DNA of 64,000 nucleotides from Asaia sp037151935 (lineage in GTDB: Bacteria; Pseudomonadota; Alphaproteobacteria; Acetobacterales; Acetobacteraceae), in the NCBI RefSeq assembly GCF_051628905.1, contig NZ_CP157575.1:1116001-1180000 (forward strand), read 5' to 3'. The notes under the pieces were generated by a model. That model made no database searches, was not told where the DNA came from, and was given only the letters and a program-made list of their open reading frames with translations. Position numbers and translations under genes: made by a program. Position 1 is the first letter of the stretch. Each line of letters begins with the position of its first letter. Below, in pieces: positions 16,923-26,078 of this stretch.

Positions 16923-17681
16923 TCAATGTTGGGCTGCGCGGATCGCATCGTATAGCAGGCCGATTTCCACCGGGGAGGTGACGGCGTGATCCACTGCGAA
17001 TCCGAAATGAAGCAGGCGTTCATCCTGCACCGCTGATTTTCTGCGGCAAGAGGCATGAAAGGACTTCACGCCAGATATTTTAGAAAGTGTAGTAACTTTA
17101 TCAGGACGAACAAAGCCCCCTGCCATGATATCGATGCGCCCCGCCGCGCGCTCGCGCAGCGCGCGCAGCATTTCGACACCATCCGGCGCTCTCGGTGTCA
17201 GTCCTGACGTGAGAATACGCTCAAAGCCCAGCGCAATCGCCTCCTCAAGCGCCTCAAACGGATCGGGCACAAGGTCGAAAACACGGTGCAGCTGGCGACG
17301 CATAGGTCCGCAGGCCTTGGAAAGACGCTCCAGCATGGCCACATCGAGCCGCGAGTCAGGCAGGGCCGCGCCGAGCACCACGCCTGCCAGTCCCGCCTCA
17401 CGCAGAACAGTAATATCGCAAAGCATCTGCTCCTCTTCAGCAGAAGAGAACACAAAATCCCCGGCGCGCGGCCTGACCATCGCAAATACCGGTACGCGCG
17501 ATCTTCTGGCTAGGGCAATCAACCCGGGTGACGGTGTCAGCCCCCCCAAACCCAGCCCCGCGCAAAGTTCAATGCGCGCTACGCAATCGAGCTGGGCCGC
17601 AAAGAGGCCTTGTGCCTCATCGACGCAGATTTCCAGGCTGATTTCCTCGGACGACCGGGGCGCTGCGCTTCGGCTCATCAA
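16923..17681 (-). CDS. cutC: CutC family protein
   Basis: A 252-residue TIM-barrel protein of the CutC family. LEICVDEAQG, the segments RIELCAGLGLGGLTPSPGL and VPVFAMVRPRAGDFVFS, and the later HRVFDLVPDPFEALE and ILTSGL are characteristic. The family was first linked to copper tolerance, but the biochemical role is not settled. It lies 15 bases after the ROK repressor and 31 before the GH20 gene on the same strand. The operon context points to a job in amino-sugar use rather than copper. Length is normal. Confidence 0.82.
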   Translation of the reverse strand: MMSRSAAPRSSEEISLEICVDEAQGLFAAQLDCVARIELCAGLGLGGLTPSPGLIALARRSRVPVFAMVRPRAGDFVFSSAEEEQMLCDITVLREAGLAGVVLGAALPDSRLDVAMLERLSKACGPMRRQLHRVFDLVPDPFEALEEAIALGFERILTSGLTPRAPDGVEMLRALRERAAGRIDIMAGGFVRPDKVTTLSKISGVKSFHASCRRKSAVQDERLLHFGFAVDHAVTSPVEIGLLYDAIRAAQH

Positions 17682-17696
17682 TCCAGCTTCCTGATC

Positions 17697-18833
17697 TCAG
17701 AGGCTGGTATTGCCAAACAGAAAGCGCTGCGCTGCAAGACTTGCCGCCCCCGTCGCAAAATCATTGGGATACAGAGGGCCGAGAACCAGCTCGGTCTCGT
17801 AGCTTTCACGACGCAGCACATGCGCCTCTACCGCCTGCCTGAGCGCCCTTGCAAACACACTTTCCACAAGATGGGGGTCCAATCTGACGACTATTCGCAA
17901 AGGGTCTATGAGCTGGATGATCTGCGAGAGCGACACACCAAGCGCTGTTCCGGCCCGGTGGAGTATGGCCAATGCCTCCGGCTGGCCCTCGGTAGCGAGG
18001 TCGACAATCTGCTCTATCTCACCCGGCAAACCTGCCCGACGCGCCGCTCCCAGAATAGCGGGAAGAGCAGCGACTGTCTCCAGGCAACCACGATTGCCGC
18101 AACGGCACGGCAGAGCCTCACCGTCGATTGCGATGGGGGAATGCGAAATCTCACCTGCTCCCCCATGGTGACCTCTGTGCAAACGTCGATTGATGATGTG
18201 AGCACCGCCTATGCCCTCACTGACAAAAACGAGACTGAAATCCGTGAATTCCCCAGAATTGCCGAAAAGCTGCTCACCGATAACCAGCGCATTGGCATCA
18301 TTCTCAACGAAAACCGGCAAACCGGTCATCGCAGCGAGCCGCCGACCGATATCGATATCCTTCCAGCCAAGTGTGGCAGACGCCACACAGACCTGACTGT
18401 TACCCGATACAATCCCCGCGATCACAACTCCGATCCCGGCAAGCTCACCAATTCCTTCAGGATAATCGTCCCGAATTTGCTTCACTGCCCCTGCCATGGC
18501 TTCGAGACAGACCTCAACATCGGTGACGAGGGGCATCTTGAAGCTTCTGTGTACTCCGCCATGCGGATCCGTCAGCACCACATGTGCCGGATCCGCCTGC
18601 AGTGAAATTCCTATAAAACTGGCGGCATCTTGGCGCAGCCCCAGCATAATGGCTGGGCGACCGAAACCGAAGACACGCTCGCGCTCGTCGAGGATATTCT
18701 TTTCGATCAGCTCCCTCACCAGCGCCGTAACGCTGGCCTTGCTGAGATTGAGAATCCGGGCAAGATCGGTACGGCTTTGCGGGCCAGAACGGCTGAGCAC
18801 ACTCAATATTCGATGGTGGCCTGTCGAAAACAT
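17697..18833 (-). CDS. ROK family transcriptional repressor (NagC-like)
   Basis: A 378-residue regulator with an amino-terminal winged helix-turn-helix (SRTDLARILNLSKASVTALVR, about residues 20-40) and a ROK sugar-binding domain. The domain has the zinc motif GHHGGAGEISH followed by CRCGNRGCLE. Such proteins repress sugar genes until they bind GlcNAc-6-P or a similar ligand. It heads an operon with cutC and the GH20 hexosaminidase and is divergent from nagK, so it is the obvious regulator of the cluster. AT-rich sites with the shared 9-mer TATTTAATT lie before it, before nagK and before nagB. The ligand is inferred from context. Confidence 0.85.
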   Translation of the reverse strand: MFSTGHHRILSVLSRSGPQSRTDLARILNLSKASVTALVRELIEKNILDERERVFGFGRPAIMLGLRQDAASFIGISLQADPAHVVLTDPHGGVHRSFKMPLVTDVEVCLEAMAGAVKQIRDDYPEGIGELAGIGVVIAGIVSGNSQVCVASATLGWKDIDIGRRLAAMTGLPVFVENDANALVIGEQLFGNSGEFTDFSLVFVSEGIGGAHIINRRLHRGHHGGAGEISHSPIAIDGEALPCRCGNRGCLETVAALPAILGAARRAGLPGEIEQIVDLATEGQPEALAILHRAGTALGVSLSQIIQLIDPLRIVVRLDPHLVESVFARALRQAVEAHVLRRESYETELVLGPLYPNDFATGAASLAAQRFLFGNTSL

Positions 18834-19125
18834 TATTTATTTCATTTGCTAAATTAAATAGAACAACTCTACGCTTTCATCCTGCGCCCGAAAAGCGCGC
18901 TACCCGAAGCAATCCTGCAGCGTTTTGGCTCAGGAGTCAGATTTCATACTAGCGACACGTGCGTTAACCTGTCCATAAGCCCAAGTGAGAAAAGCGAATG
19001 CTGCACTATCCCATGCAGTCAACAGACGTAATATCTTCAGGGAAGATTATGAAATAATTAAATTAACTCATCTGAATTAAATATCCGACTCAGAATCAAG
19101 AATAAAATATAATCGAAGGTACACG
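18834..19125. promoter_or_regulatory. Divergent nag control region with two operator-like sites
   Basis: This region separates the ROK repressor operon from nagK-nagP-nagA. On the minus strand the 9-mer TATTTAATT occurs at 18852-18860 and again at 19075-19083, each followed at a similar distance by an AATAAAT or AATTTAATTA half. NagC/XylR-type operators are of this AT-rich dyad kind. No gene was seen in the 292 bases. Confidence 0.5.
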
Positions 19126-20034
19126 ATGCCAACGAGGACAAATCTCACTGCTCCGACCCTGCTCTGCGCCGATATCGGCGGATCCCACATGCGCCTTGCC
19201 TGGATCGATGACGATCTGAACGTCATTGAGCGCAGGCAGATCTCAACGCCCAGTCACGATCTGGACCGTTTTATAGAGTCGTTTGCGGAACTTGTCCGTG
19301 AATCGCACCGTCCTGTTACGGCCGCCCATCTTTCGCTTGCCGGTTTGCAGGATCCCGTGACGGCACGATGCATCGCTGCGAATATACCCTGTATCAACGA
19401 CGTTTCTCTGGCCCCTCTGATGAGCAAGAAACTTGGTTTACCGGTACGGATCGCAAACGATGCCGATTGCTTCACGCTTGCCGAAGCCAGAGCGGGAGCC
19501 GCCAAAGGTCATGATAACGTGTTCGGCATCATTCTCGGAACGGGCGTGGGCGGCGGTCTCGTTCAGCAAGGCAATCTTGTCGTCGGGAGACAGGGGCTCA
19601 CCGGCGAATGGGGGCATGGCCCTTTCCTGCGCCGTGGTGATCGGGATTATCCTTATCTTCCCTGCGGATGTGGCCAATCGGGCTGCCTCGATACGATTGG
19701 CGGCGCAAGGGGGCTCGAAAAACTTCATCTCTGGCTTTGTGGAGAGGCATGCTCCAGCCGCGATATCATCAACGGCTGGCTGTCGGAGAAATCTCCATAT
19801 CATGCCACGGTGACACGCTATATCGACCTTCTTTCAGACGCTTTGGCTATTGTGATCAACATCACCGGCGCAAGCTGTGTTCCTGCAGGCGGCGGATTAA
19901 GCGCGGTTGAACAACTGGTCACGGCGCTGGACCAGGCTGTCCGCGAGAAGTGCCTCTACAACACAGATACTCCGATTATTGTGAGAGCAAAGCTCGGAGA
20001 TGACGCTGGCCTGATCGGAGCATCCTACCTATAA
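19126..20034 (+). CDS. nagK: ROK family N-acetylglucosamine kinase
   Basis: A 302-residue ROK sugar kinase, without a DNA-binding domain, that would make GlcNAc 6-phosphate from imported GlcNAc. It shows the ATP motif ADIGGSHMRLAW near residue 15, the glycine loop LGTGVGGGLV, the substrate Glu-Gly-His region EWGHGP and the zinc triplet CGCGQSGC. It is the first gene of an operon with nagP and nagA and is divergent from the ROK repressor. A fructokinase or glucokinase role is possible from sequence alone, but the context favours GlcNAc. Confidence 0.8.
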   Translation: MPTRTNLTAPTLLCADIGGSHMRLAWIDDDLNVIERRQISTPSHDLDRFIESFAELVRESHRPVTAAHLSLAGLQDPVTARCIAANIPCINDVSLAPLMSKKLGLPVRIANDADCFTLAEARAGAAKGHDNVFGIILGTGVGGGLVQQGNLVVGRQGLTGEWGHGPFLRRGDRDYPYLPCGCGQSGCLDTIGGARGLEKLHLWLCGEACSSRDIINGWLSEKSPYHATVTRYIDLLSDALAIVINITGASCVPAGGGLSAVEQLVTALDQAVREKCLYNTDTPIIVRAKLGDDAGLIGASYL

Positions 20035-20041
20035 TACACAT

Positions 20042-20068
20042 AGTTTATTTTCTGAAATAATAAACCTA
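20042..20068. promoter_or_regulatory. AT-rich imperfect dyad between nagK and nagP
   Basis: AGTTTATT and AATAAACCT form an imperfect inverted repeat in the 57-base gap between nagK and nagP. It resembles the operator-like sites upstream of nagK and may be a further repressor site or a processing hairpin. Confidence 0.3.
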
Positions 20069-20091
20069 GTCTGTTTGAGGACTTGCGCATC

Positions 20092-21372
20092 ATGCTTAAG
20101 GTCACCTGTACCCAGAACAAAATGGTCGGCCCCTACGGTTATTCTGCGCTGGCTGTCGCCGCGTTGATCTTTTTCGCGATGGGCTTTGTCACCTGGCTGA
20201 ACGGCCCGCTCATTTCATTCGTGCGCGTTGCTTTCTCATTGAGTGAGTTCAGCGCCTTCTTCATTCCGCTCGCGTTTTATTTCTCCTTTTTCCTGTTTTC
20301 GATCCCGACCTCGCTGATTGCAAGCAAGCTCGGCCTGAAAAAAGGCCTCACGCTTTCGGTGCTCGTCTCTGCGCTCGGCGTTGCCGTCTTCGGACAGTTC
20401 GTTGCCTGGCGCATCTATCCGGGGGCGCTTACGGGCTTACTGATCCTCGGCGCCGGTATTTCTCTCATGCAGGTCGTGATCAACCCGCTTGTCAGCCTGC
20501 TCGGGCCGCCCGAGCGTGCCGCCCAGCGCATTTCGATCATGGGCATCTGCAACAAGACCGCAGGCATTCTCGCGCCGATCGTGCTCGGGCTGCTGGTGAT
20601 GCGCAATATCGGCGCCGTCGCCGAAAAGGCGCAATCGGCGACTGATCCTGCCGTGCGCGAAGCGCTGCTCAATAATTTCGTTCAGGCACTCTATGCGCCC
20701 TATCTCGGCATGGCCGGGATACTGGTTCTGATCGCCATCGTCGTGGCCTTCGCCCCCTTGCCCAACCTCGAAGCGCCCGTCATCACGTCCGGGGAAGGCT
20801 CGCAGCATCGCTTCTTCAAGCCGCATCTCGTTTTCGGCTTTATCGCCATGTTCCTGTATGTCGGCATCGAGGTCATGGCAGGCGATGCCATCGGCACCTA
20901 CGGTCAGGGCTTCGGCCTGCCGCTGGACGAAACGAAGTTCTTCACCGCCCTCACCCTCACCGGCATGCTGCTGGGCTATATCATGGGGTTCATTATCGTG
21001 CCGCGCTTTTTCAAACAGGAAGTCTATATGCAGATTTCCTGTGCGGTGGGGTGTGTCCTGACGATTCTGGCCTTGCTGACCCAGGGTTATGCCTCGGTGT
21101 TCTGCGTGGCCCTTCTCGGCGTCACCAATGCCATGATCATGCCGACCATTTTCCCCATCGCCATTCGCGGCGCCGGTCACATGACGGCAATGGCCTCGGC
21201 TGTGATGGTCATGTCCTATAGCGGCGGCGCCATCGTGCCGCAGTTCTATGTCTGGCTCAAACCCGCCTTCGGGTTCCAGGGCATGTTCGCCATGATCGTC
21301 ATCCCTGCCTATCTGGTCATCATGGCTTATTCCCGTCGTTACGGCCGCGTCGGACTGGCCGAACAGGACTGA
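20092..21372 (+). CDS. nagP: FucP-family sugar:H+ symporter, probable GlcNAc transporter
   Basis: A 426-residue inner membrane protein of the major facilitator superfamily with about twelve hydrophobic segments. The opening segment FFAMGFVTWLNGPLISFVR and AYFSFFLFSIPTS-type second helix are typical of FucP/NagP symporters. The ATG at 20092 follows GAGGA, whereas the TTG at 20083 is too close to it. It lies between nagK and nagA, with only four bases to nagA, so it most likely imports N-acetylglucosamine. Similar proteins carry fucose or glucose, so the substrate is inferred from the operon. Confidence 0.85.
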   Translation: MLKVTCTQNKMVGPYGYSALAVAALIFFAMGFVTWLNGPLISFVRVAFSLSEFSAFFIPLAFYFSFFLFSIPTSLIASKLGLKKGLTLSVLVSALGVAVFGQFVAWRIYPGALTGLLILGAGISLMQVVINPLVSLLGPPERAAQRISIMGICNKTAGILAPIVLGLLVMRNIGAVAEKAQSATDPAVREALLNNFVQALYAPYLGMAGILVLIAIVVAFAPLPNLEAPVITSGEGSQHRFFKPHLVFGFIAMFLYVGIEVMAGDAIGTYGQGFGLPLDETKFFTALTLTGMLLGYIMGFIIVPRFFKQEVYMQISCAVGCVLTILALLTQGYASVFCVALLGVTNAMIMPTIFPIAIRGAGHMTAMASAVMVMSYSGGAIVPQFYVWLKPAFGFQGMFAMIVIPAYLVIMAYSRRYGRVGLAEQD

Positions 21373-21376
21373 TTTC

Positions 21377-22495
21377 ATGACACAGACACTAACGGGCCAG
21401 ATCGTTCTGGCCGATCGCCTCCTCCCCGGCACCGTTTATTTCGACAGTCATATCCGCGAGATCGAGGCGGGAGAGACGTCACAGCAGGACTATATCCTGC
21501 CGGGCTTTATCGATGGCCATGTGCATGGCGGCGACGGCGCGGACACGATGGATGGTGCTGAAGCCATAAGACACCTTGCGCATTATCATATGCGCCATGG
21601 CACGACGACAATTCTGCCAACGACCATTACGCGTCCATGGGAAGATGTCGTCGCCGCCCTCAAGGCCGTTGCCAAGGTGATGAACGCCCCCGATGCCGAA
21701 GGGCCGCGCGTTCACGGGGCACATCTTGAGGGCCCTTTCGTCAGCCCTCACAAACTCGGTGCTCAGCCTCCCTTCGCCATTGCCCCTTCTCCTGAGAGAA
21801 TTGCGGAAGTTCTTGCACTGAACTGTGTCAGGGTCGTTACTCTCGCCCCCGAACTCGATCACGCCGACACCGCCATTGCGAGTCTGGCTGAGGCCGGTGT
21901 GCGCATCAGCATCGGCCACACCATAGCCGATTACGAAACCACGATGGAGACGATCGCCACTATCTGCACCTGCGGCGGCATTGCCGGCGGCACGCATCTC
22001 TTCAACGCCATGTCTCCCATAGAAGGGCGCAAACCCGGGCCGGTCACGGCGCTGATGTGCCACGATGCGAGCTTTGCCGAGATGATCTTCGACACGCATC
22101 ACGTCCATCCTGCCAGCTTCCGGCTCGCTTCGCGTCTGATGCGCAACCGGCTGCTTTTCGTCACCGATGCCATGCGCGGCGCTGGCCAGCCTGACGGCCC
22201 GAGCACATTGGGCGGCCAAGATGTCCTGATCGAAGGCGGGGTCGTCCGTTTGCCCAATGGCTCCCTCGCTGGAAGCGTGCTGAGCCTAGACCAGGCCCTG
22301 CGGAATGCCGTGGCCCATGGGGCGTCTCTTCCCGAGGCGAGCCGCCTGGTAAGCGGGAACGCCGCCGCTTATCTGGGGCTGACCGATCGTGGCGCCATCG
22401 AGACCGGCAGACTGGCCGACATGGTGGTGCTCGACCACACTCTCGCCGTGAAAGAAGTGTGGGTAGGAGGGCGCAAAACCTTCGCCCGCGCCTGA
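21377..22495 (+). CDS. nagA: N-acetylglucosamine-6-phosphate deacetylase
   Basis: A 372-residue amidohydrolase that removes the acetyl group from GlcNAc-6-P, giving the substrate of NagB. The metal and active-site motifs are all visible: GFIDGHVHGGDG, HLEGPFVSPHKLGAQP, ISIGHT, GGTHLFNAM and the catalytic Asp in FVTDAM. Length is normal. It is the last gene of the nagK-nagP-nagA unit, starting four bases after nagP. The deaminase gene nagB is apart, at 13847, on the other side of the repressor operon. Confidence 0.93.
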   Translation: MTQTLTGQIVLADRLLPGTVYFDSHIREIEAGETSQQDYILPGFIDGHVHGGDGADTMDGAEAIRHLAHYHMRHGTTTILPTTITRPWEDVVAALKAVAKVMNAPDAEGPRVHGAHLEGPFVSPHKLGAQPPFAIAPSPERIAEVLALNCVRVVTLAPELDHADTAIASLAEAGVRISIGHTIADYETTMETIATICTCGGIAGGTHLFNAMSPIEGRKPGPVTALMCHDASFAEMIFDTHHVHPASFRLASRLMRNRLLFVTDAMRGAGQPDGPSTLGGQDVLIEGGVVRLPNGSLAGSVLSLDQALRNAVAHGASLPEASRLVSGNAAAYLGLTDRGAIETGRLADMVVLDHTLAVKEVWVGGRKTFARA

Positions 22496-22707
22496 GATCG
22501 TTATAATACGATCAAACTTATCGCGTTTTTGTAACAACGTAACACGAAATTTTGTAGTCCTTATCCGTGTCCTCTCGTCATGACTTTCTGTTAATGCCGT
22601 CACCATCATCGGCGGTGCCTCTCGCAGATCCGTCAGAGAAGCACCCACCCTATGATTATCCGGACCAAAGGCTATTTGGATTGAGAAACGTGACGAGCAA
22701 ACCTGAC

Positions 22708-24201
22708 ATGATGCCTATCAGAAACGCCAGCTCTCCTTCAGCGCCGATCGCCGAAACGCGGAAAAAGACACGACGCGGTCTGAGCGTTGCTTTTACACTG
22801 GCTCTTCTGGCAGCGACTCAGGTGCCCTCTGTCGCCATGGCGCAATCCGAGACGGCCAAGACGCTCGACAGCGATGGATACACCGCCATCGGTTTCCCTA
22901 TTGCCGGTCAGGGCGCCGTGCCGATAGGGCCGCTCGTGCCGTCCCTCTACGGCAATCCGCATCTTTTTGGCGACTGGGGTGGCGCACAAAGCTGGATGCA
23001 AAAGCGGGGCATCTTCCTCAATATCGCGCTGAACGAAGAATATATGGGCAACGTGACCGGCGGTCGCACACGTGACAACGTGCTGGCGGGTCAGGTTGCC
23101 GCCGAACTCGATATCGACTGGCAAAAGCTCGCAGGATTTCAGGGCTTCTGGACCCATCTCTTAGTGGTCAACGGTCACGGGCGTAATTTCAGTTCGACAC
23201 TTGGCGATTACGTCTCAAACCCTGAGCAGATCTATGGCTCACGGGGCAATGTCGTGGCCCATCTCGTCTCGATGTATGCTGACAAGACTTTTTTGCATGA
23301 CCGCGTGATTCTCTCTGCCGGCGTCATCCCTACCGGGACGTTTTTCGATTTCGACGCGCTGGCCTGTAATTTCATGAATGTCAGCGTTTGCGGCAATTTC
23401 GCGCCGGGTAAATACGCGCCCGGCGGTCGCGACTGGCCGTCTGCCAATATCGGCGCGGTGCTTCGCGTGCGACCGACAGAGCGCACCTATATCATGGGCG
23501 GCCTGTTTGCCGTCAGCCCTCATGCCTTCAATGGCGGTGTTTCTGGCTGGGCACTGGCCCAGGATGGACTGGGTAAGCTCAGTTCGCAATTCGAAACCGG
23601 CTGGGACCCTGCCTTTGGAAAGGACAAACTACTCGGCCACTACAAAATCGGCTTCTATTACGATAATTCGCGCTATCCCAATCTCTATGAAGACCGCTAT
23701 GGCGGATCGTATCAGGCCAGCGGGCTGGGCGCCCGCAAGGAATCCGGCATGTGGTCGAGCTGGGTCATGTTCGATCAGATGCTGGTCCGCAGCGGCAAAG
23801 GCATTGCAGACGGTCTGATCGTGATCGGTGGCGTCGGCTACGCCCAGGGCAATGTCGTGGCGATGCGCGATCATGAATGGATCGGCCTGCTGCAAAGCGG
23901 CACACCTTGGCACCGCCCGCTCGATCAGGTCGGCATCATGTTCCAGCACATGAATATGAGCCGCTCGATCCGCCTGCAACAGCAGTCCTCAGTGGCGCTT
24001 GGCCTGCCGTTTGTCTCCAACCAGTGGGGGAATGTCTATGGGGTACAGAACTGGGAGCAGGTTTACGAAGCCTTCTACAGCGTGCATCTCCTGCCCGCGA
24101 CCGCGCTGCAATTCGATTTTCAGTATCTGCAGCATCCTGGCGCCACGACCACTTTCAAGGACGCCGCCATTCTGGGTGGCCAGTTGACGACCAATTTCTG
24201 A
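22708..24201 (+). CDS. oprB: OprB-family carbohydrate porin
   Basis: An outer membrane protein of about 497 residues in the carbohydrate-selective porin OprB family, widely repeated in acetic acid bacteria. After a basic stretch (RKKTRRGL) a signal peptide (LSVAFTLALLAATQVPSVAMA) leads to LFGDWGGAQSWMQKRGI, the typical OprB opening. Barrel segments follow, such as GFYYDNSRYPNLY, and the protein ends LGGQLTTNF. The start is uncertain: the ATG at 22708, its neighbour at 22711 and a GTG at 22690 are all possible, and the ribosome sites are weak. It follows nagA by about 210 bases and probably has its own promoter. It could pass mono- or oligosaccharides to the periplasm. Confidence 0.82.
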   Translation: MMPIRNASSPSAPIAETRKKTRRGLSVAFTLALLAATQVPSVAMAQSETAKTLDSDGYTAIGFPIAGQGAVPIGPLVPSLYGNPHLFGDWGGAQSWMQKRGIFLNIALNEEYMGNVTGGRTRDNVLAGQVAAELDIDWQKLAGFQGFWTHLLVVNGHGRNFSSTLGDYVSNPEQIYGSRGNVVAHLVSMYADKTFLHDRVILSAGVIPTGTFFDFDALACNFMNVSVCGNFAPGKYAPGGRDWPSANIGAVLRVRPTERTYIMGGLFAVSPHAFNGGVSGWALAQDGLGKLSSQFETGWDPAFGKDKLLGHYKIGFYYDNSRYPNLYEDRYGGSYQASGLGARKESGMWSSWVMFDQMLVRSGKGIADGLIVIGGVGYAQGNVVAMRDHEWIGLLQSGTPWHRPLDQVGIMFQHMNMSRSIRLQQQSSVALGLPFVSNQWGNVYGVQNWEQVYEAFYSVHLLPATALQFDFQYLQHPGATTTFKDAAILGGQLTTNF

Positions 24202-24209
24202 CCCCTCTT

Positions 24210-24232
24210 CCGCCCCGGAAACTCCGGGGCGG
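24210..24232. terminator. Convergent terminator hairpin
   Basis: A perfect 10-bp GC-rich inverted repeat, CCGCCCCGGA / TCCGGGGCGG, with a 3-base loop lies between oprB and the convergent adenine deaminase gene. Confidence 0.7.
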
Positions 24233-24242
24233 GTCCGTGCTC

Positions 24243-25943
24243 TCAGGGCACCAGCGTCATCGTGTCGACATCGATCAGACCAAGATCGGTGATCTTGAGG
24301 TGAGGAATGACAGGCAAGGGCAGGAAAGCCAGTTGCAGGAACGGCTCTTCGAGCGTGCCGCCCATCTCCCCCACCGCCCGGCGCAGGGCTTCGAGATCGT
24401 CGCGCACCTTTTCGAAGGGCTGATCGCTCATCAGCCCAGCAATCGGCAAGCTGAGTTCGGCAATAATCTTCCCGCCCTCAACCGCCACAAAACCTCCGCC
24501 CAGTTCGGTCAGCCGCGACACGGCCAGCGCCATATCGGTATCGTCCATGCCAACCACGCAGAGATTATGGCTGTCATGCCCGACCGACGAGGCCAAAGCC
24601 CCCTCTTTCAGACCGAAACCTTGAACGAAACCGCGCCCGATATTGGCATTCTTCCCATGGCGGGCAATGACACAGATCTTGGCAATGTCCTGCGTCTCAT
24701 CCGGCAAAACCCGACCATCGGCAGTCGGCAAATCGAAACGCCTGAATGCCGTGATGATCTGCCCCGGAATGATACCGATGACGGCGCGATGATCGCCTGC
24801 ACCTTCGACGACCAGATCACGCTCGGTGATGGGCGCGGCCAATCTGATGGAACCGTAACCGGTAGGCAAAATAGTGTCACGGCTATCGAAAAGCGCATCA
24901 TCGACCGGACGGCCCGCCGAAAGGACCTGTGCGACCTGACAGGTCTCCAGATCGTCGAGCAGAACGATATCGGCACGCATTCCCGGCGCGATCTGCCCCC
25001 TATCGCGCAAACCGAAAGCACGCGCTGCTGAGAGCGAGGCGGCGCGATAGGCAGCCAGCGGCTTCACTCCTAGGCCGATCGCCTTGCGGATGAGGAAATC
25101 TATATGACCCTCATGCGCTATTTCGAGCGGATTGCGATCGTCGGTGCAGAAAGCGAAGAACTGAGAGGTCTCAGGCGTCAGGAGCGGGGCGAGCGCCTCA
25201 AGATCCTTGCAGACAGAGCCTTCGCGAATAAGGATCGTCATGCCCTTGCGGATTTTTTCCAGCGCTTCCTCAGCCGCGGTAGCTTCGTGGTCTGTCGAAA
25301 TACCGGCGGACAGATAGCCATTCAGCCTCTTGCCTCGGAGCAAAGGCGCATGGCCGTCGATATGCCCCCCGGCAAAAGCCGCGAGCTTGTCGAGGCAATC
25401 GGGCTGACCTGAGAGCACACCCGGGAAATTCATGAATTCGGCCAGACCGATGACTTTGGGGTGATCGCGATAGGCAACAAGAGATGCCGCATCGAGAATG
25501 GCACCCGATGTCTCTACCGGGGTCGCAGGGACGCAGCTCGACAGATTGACCCGCAAATCCATGATCGTGCGGGTAGCGCAGTCGAGAAAATAATCGAATG
25601 CTTCGCCGCCCAGAACATTAGCCATTTCATGCGGGTCGCAAACGGCGGTCGTGACGCCATGCGGCAGCACGCAGCGATCGAACTCGAAGGGCGTGATAAG
25701 AGAAGATTCAACATGCAGATGCGTGTCGATAAAGCCGGGCACGGCAATACGATTCTGACCGTCGATCTCACGCACACCCTGGTAGGAGTCAAGTGTACCG
25801 ATAATTTGAGTACCGCAAATTGCGATATCACCGGGTAGCAAAGCGCCTGAAACCAAATCGAATAATCTAACGTTGCGTATCACGAGATCTGCAGGCTCTG
25901 TGCCGGCGCCCTGACGCACCCGCCGTTCGATCTCATCGTACAT
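24243..25943 (-). CDS. ade: Adenine deaminase
   Basis: A 566-residue enzyme of the Ade family that converts adenine to hypoxanthine and ammonia. The metal-binding amidohydrolase core is seen in VPGFIDTHLHVESSLITP and VCDPHEMANV, followed by HIDGHAPLL and FCTDDRNP. The carboxyl domain has SVGHDSHNLCVVG, which is typical of Ade. It belongs with other purine genes of the window (xdhABC, adenosine deaminase, nucleoside permease), which would take hypoxanthine on to uric acid. It is preceded by a strong hairpin that separates it from the halogenase-like gene. Confidence 0.92.
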   Translation of the reverse strand: MYDEIERRVRQGAGTEPADLVIRNVRLFDLVSGALLPGDIAICGTQIIGTLDSYQGVREIDGQNRIAVPGFIDTHLHVESSLITPFEFDRCVLPHGVTTAVCDPHEMANVLGGEAFDYFLDCATRTIMDLRVNLSSCVPATPVETSGAILDAASLVAYRDHPKVIGLAEFMNFPGVLSGQPDCLDKLAAFAGGHIDGHAPLLRGKRLNGYLSAGISTDHEATAAEEALEKIRKGMTILIREGSVCKDLEALAPLLTPETSQFFAFCTDDRNPLEIAHEGHIDFLIRKAIGLGVKPLAAYRAASLSAARAFGLRDRGQIAPGMRADIVLLDDLETCQVAQVLSAGRPVDDALFDSRDTILPTGYGSIRLAAPITERDLVVEGAGDHRAVIGIIPGQIITAFRRFDLPTADGRVLPDETQDIAKICVIARHGKNANIGRGFVQGFGLKEGALASSVGHDSHNLCVVGMDDTDMALAVSRLTELGGGFVAVEGGKIIAELSLPIAGLMSDQPFEKVRDDLEALRRAVGEMGGTLEEPFLQLAFLPLPVIPHLKITDLGLIDVDTMTLVP

Positions 25944-25960
25944 AGCTTTTTTCCTAAATA

Positions 25961-25988
25961 GAACGATGAGTGGGGATACTCATCGTTC
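25961..25988 (-). terminator. Terminator-like hairpin after the halogenase-like gene
   Basis: A perfect 11-bp inverted repeat (GAACGATGAGT / ACTCATCGTTC) with a 6-base loop lies between the stop of the halogenase-like gene and the start of ade, both on the minus strand. The sequence after it on the minus strand is AT-rich, but there is no clean U-run. Confidence 0.55.
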
Positions 25989-26078
25989 ACTCAACCTACG
26001 GGTGTCCATATAGGATAACTGCGCCGAGGAAATCGACAGGCTTTTAGCAGTCAAATGATTACTCCGTCGAAACCAACG

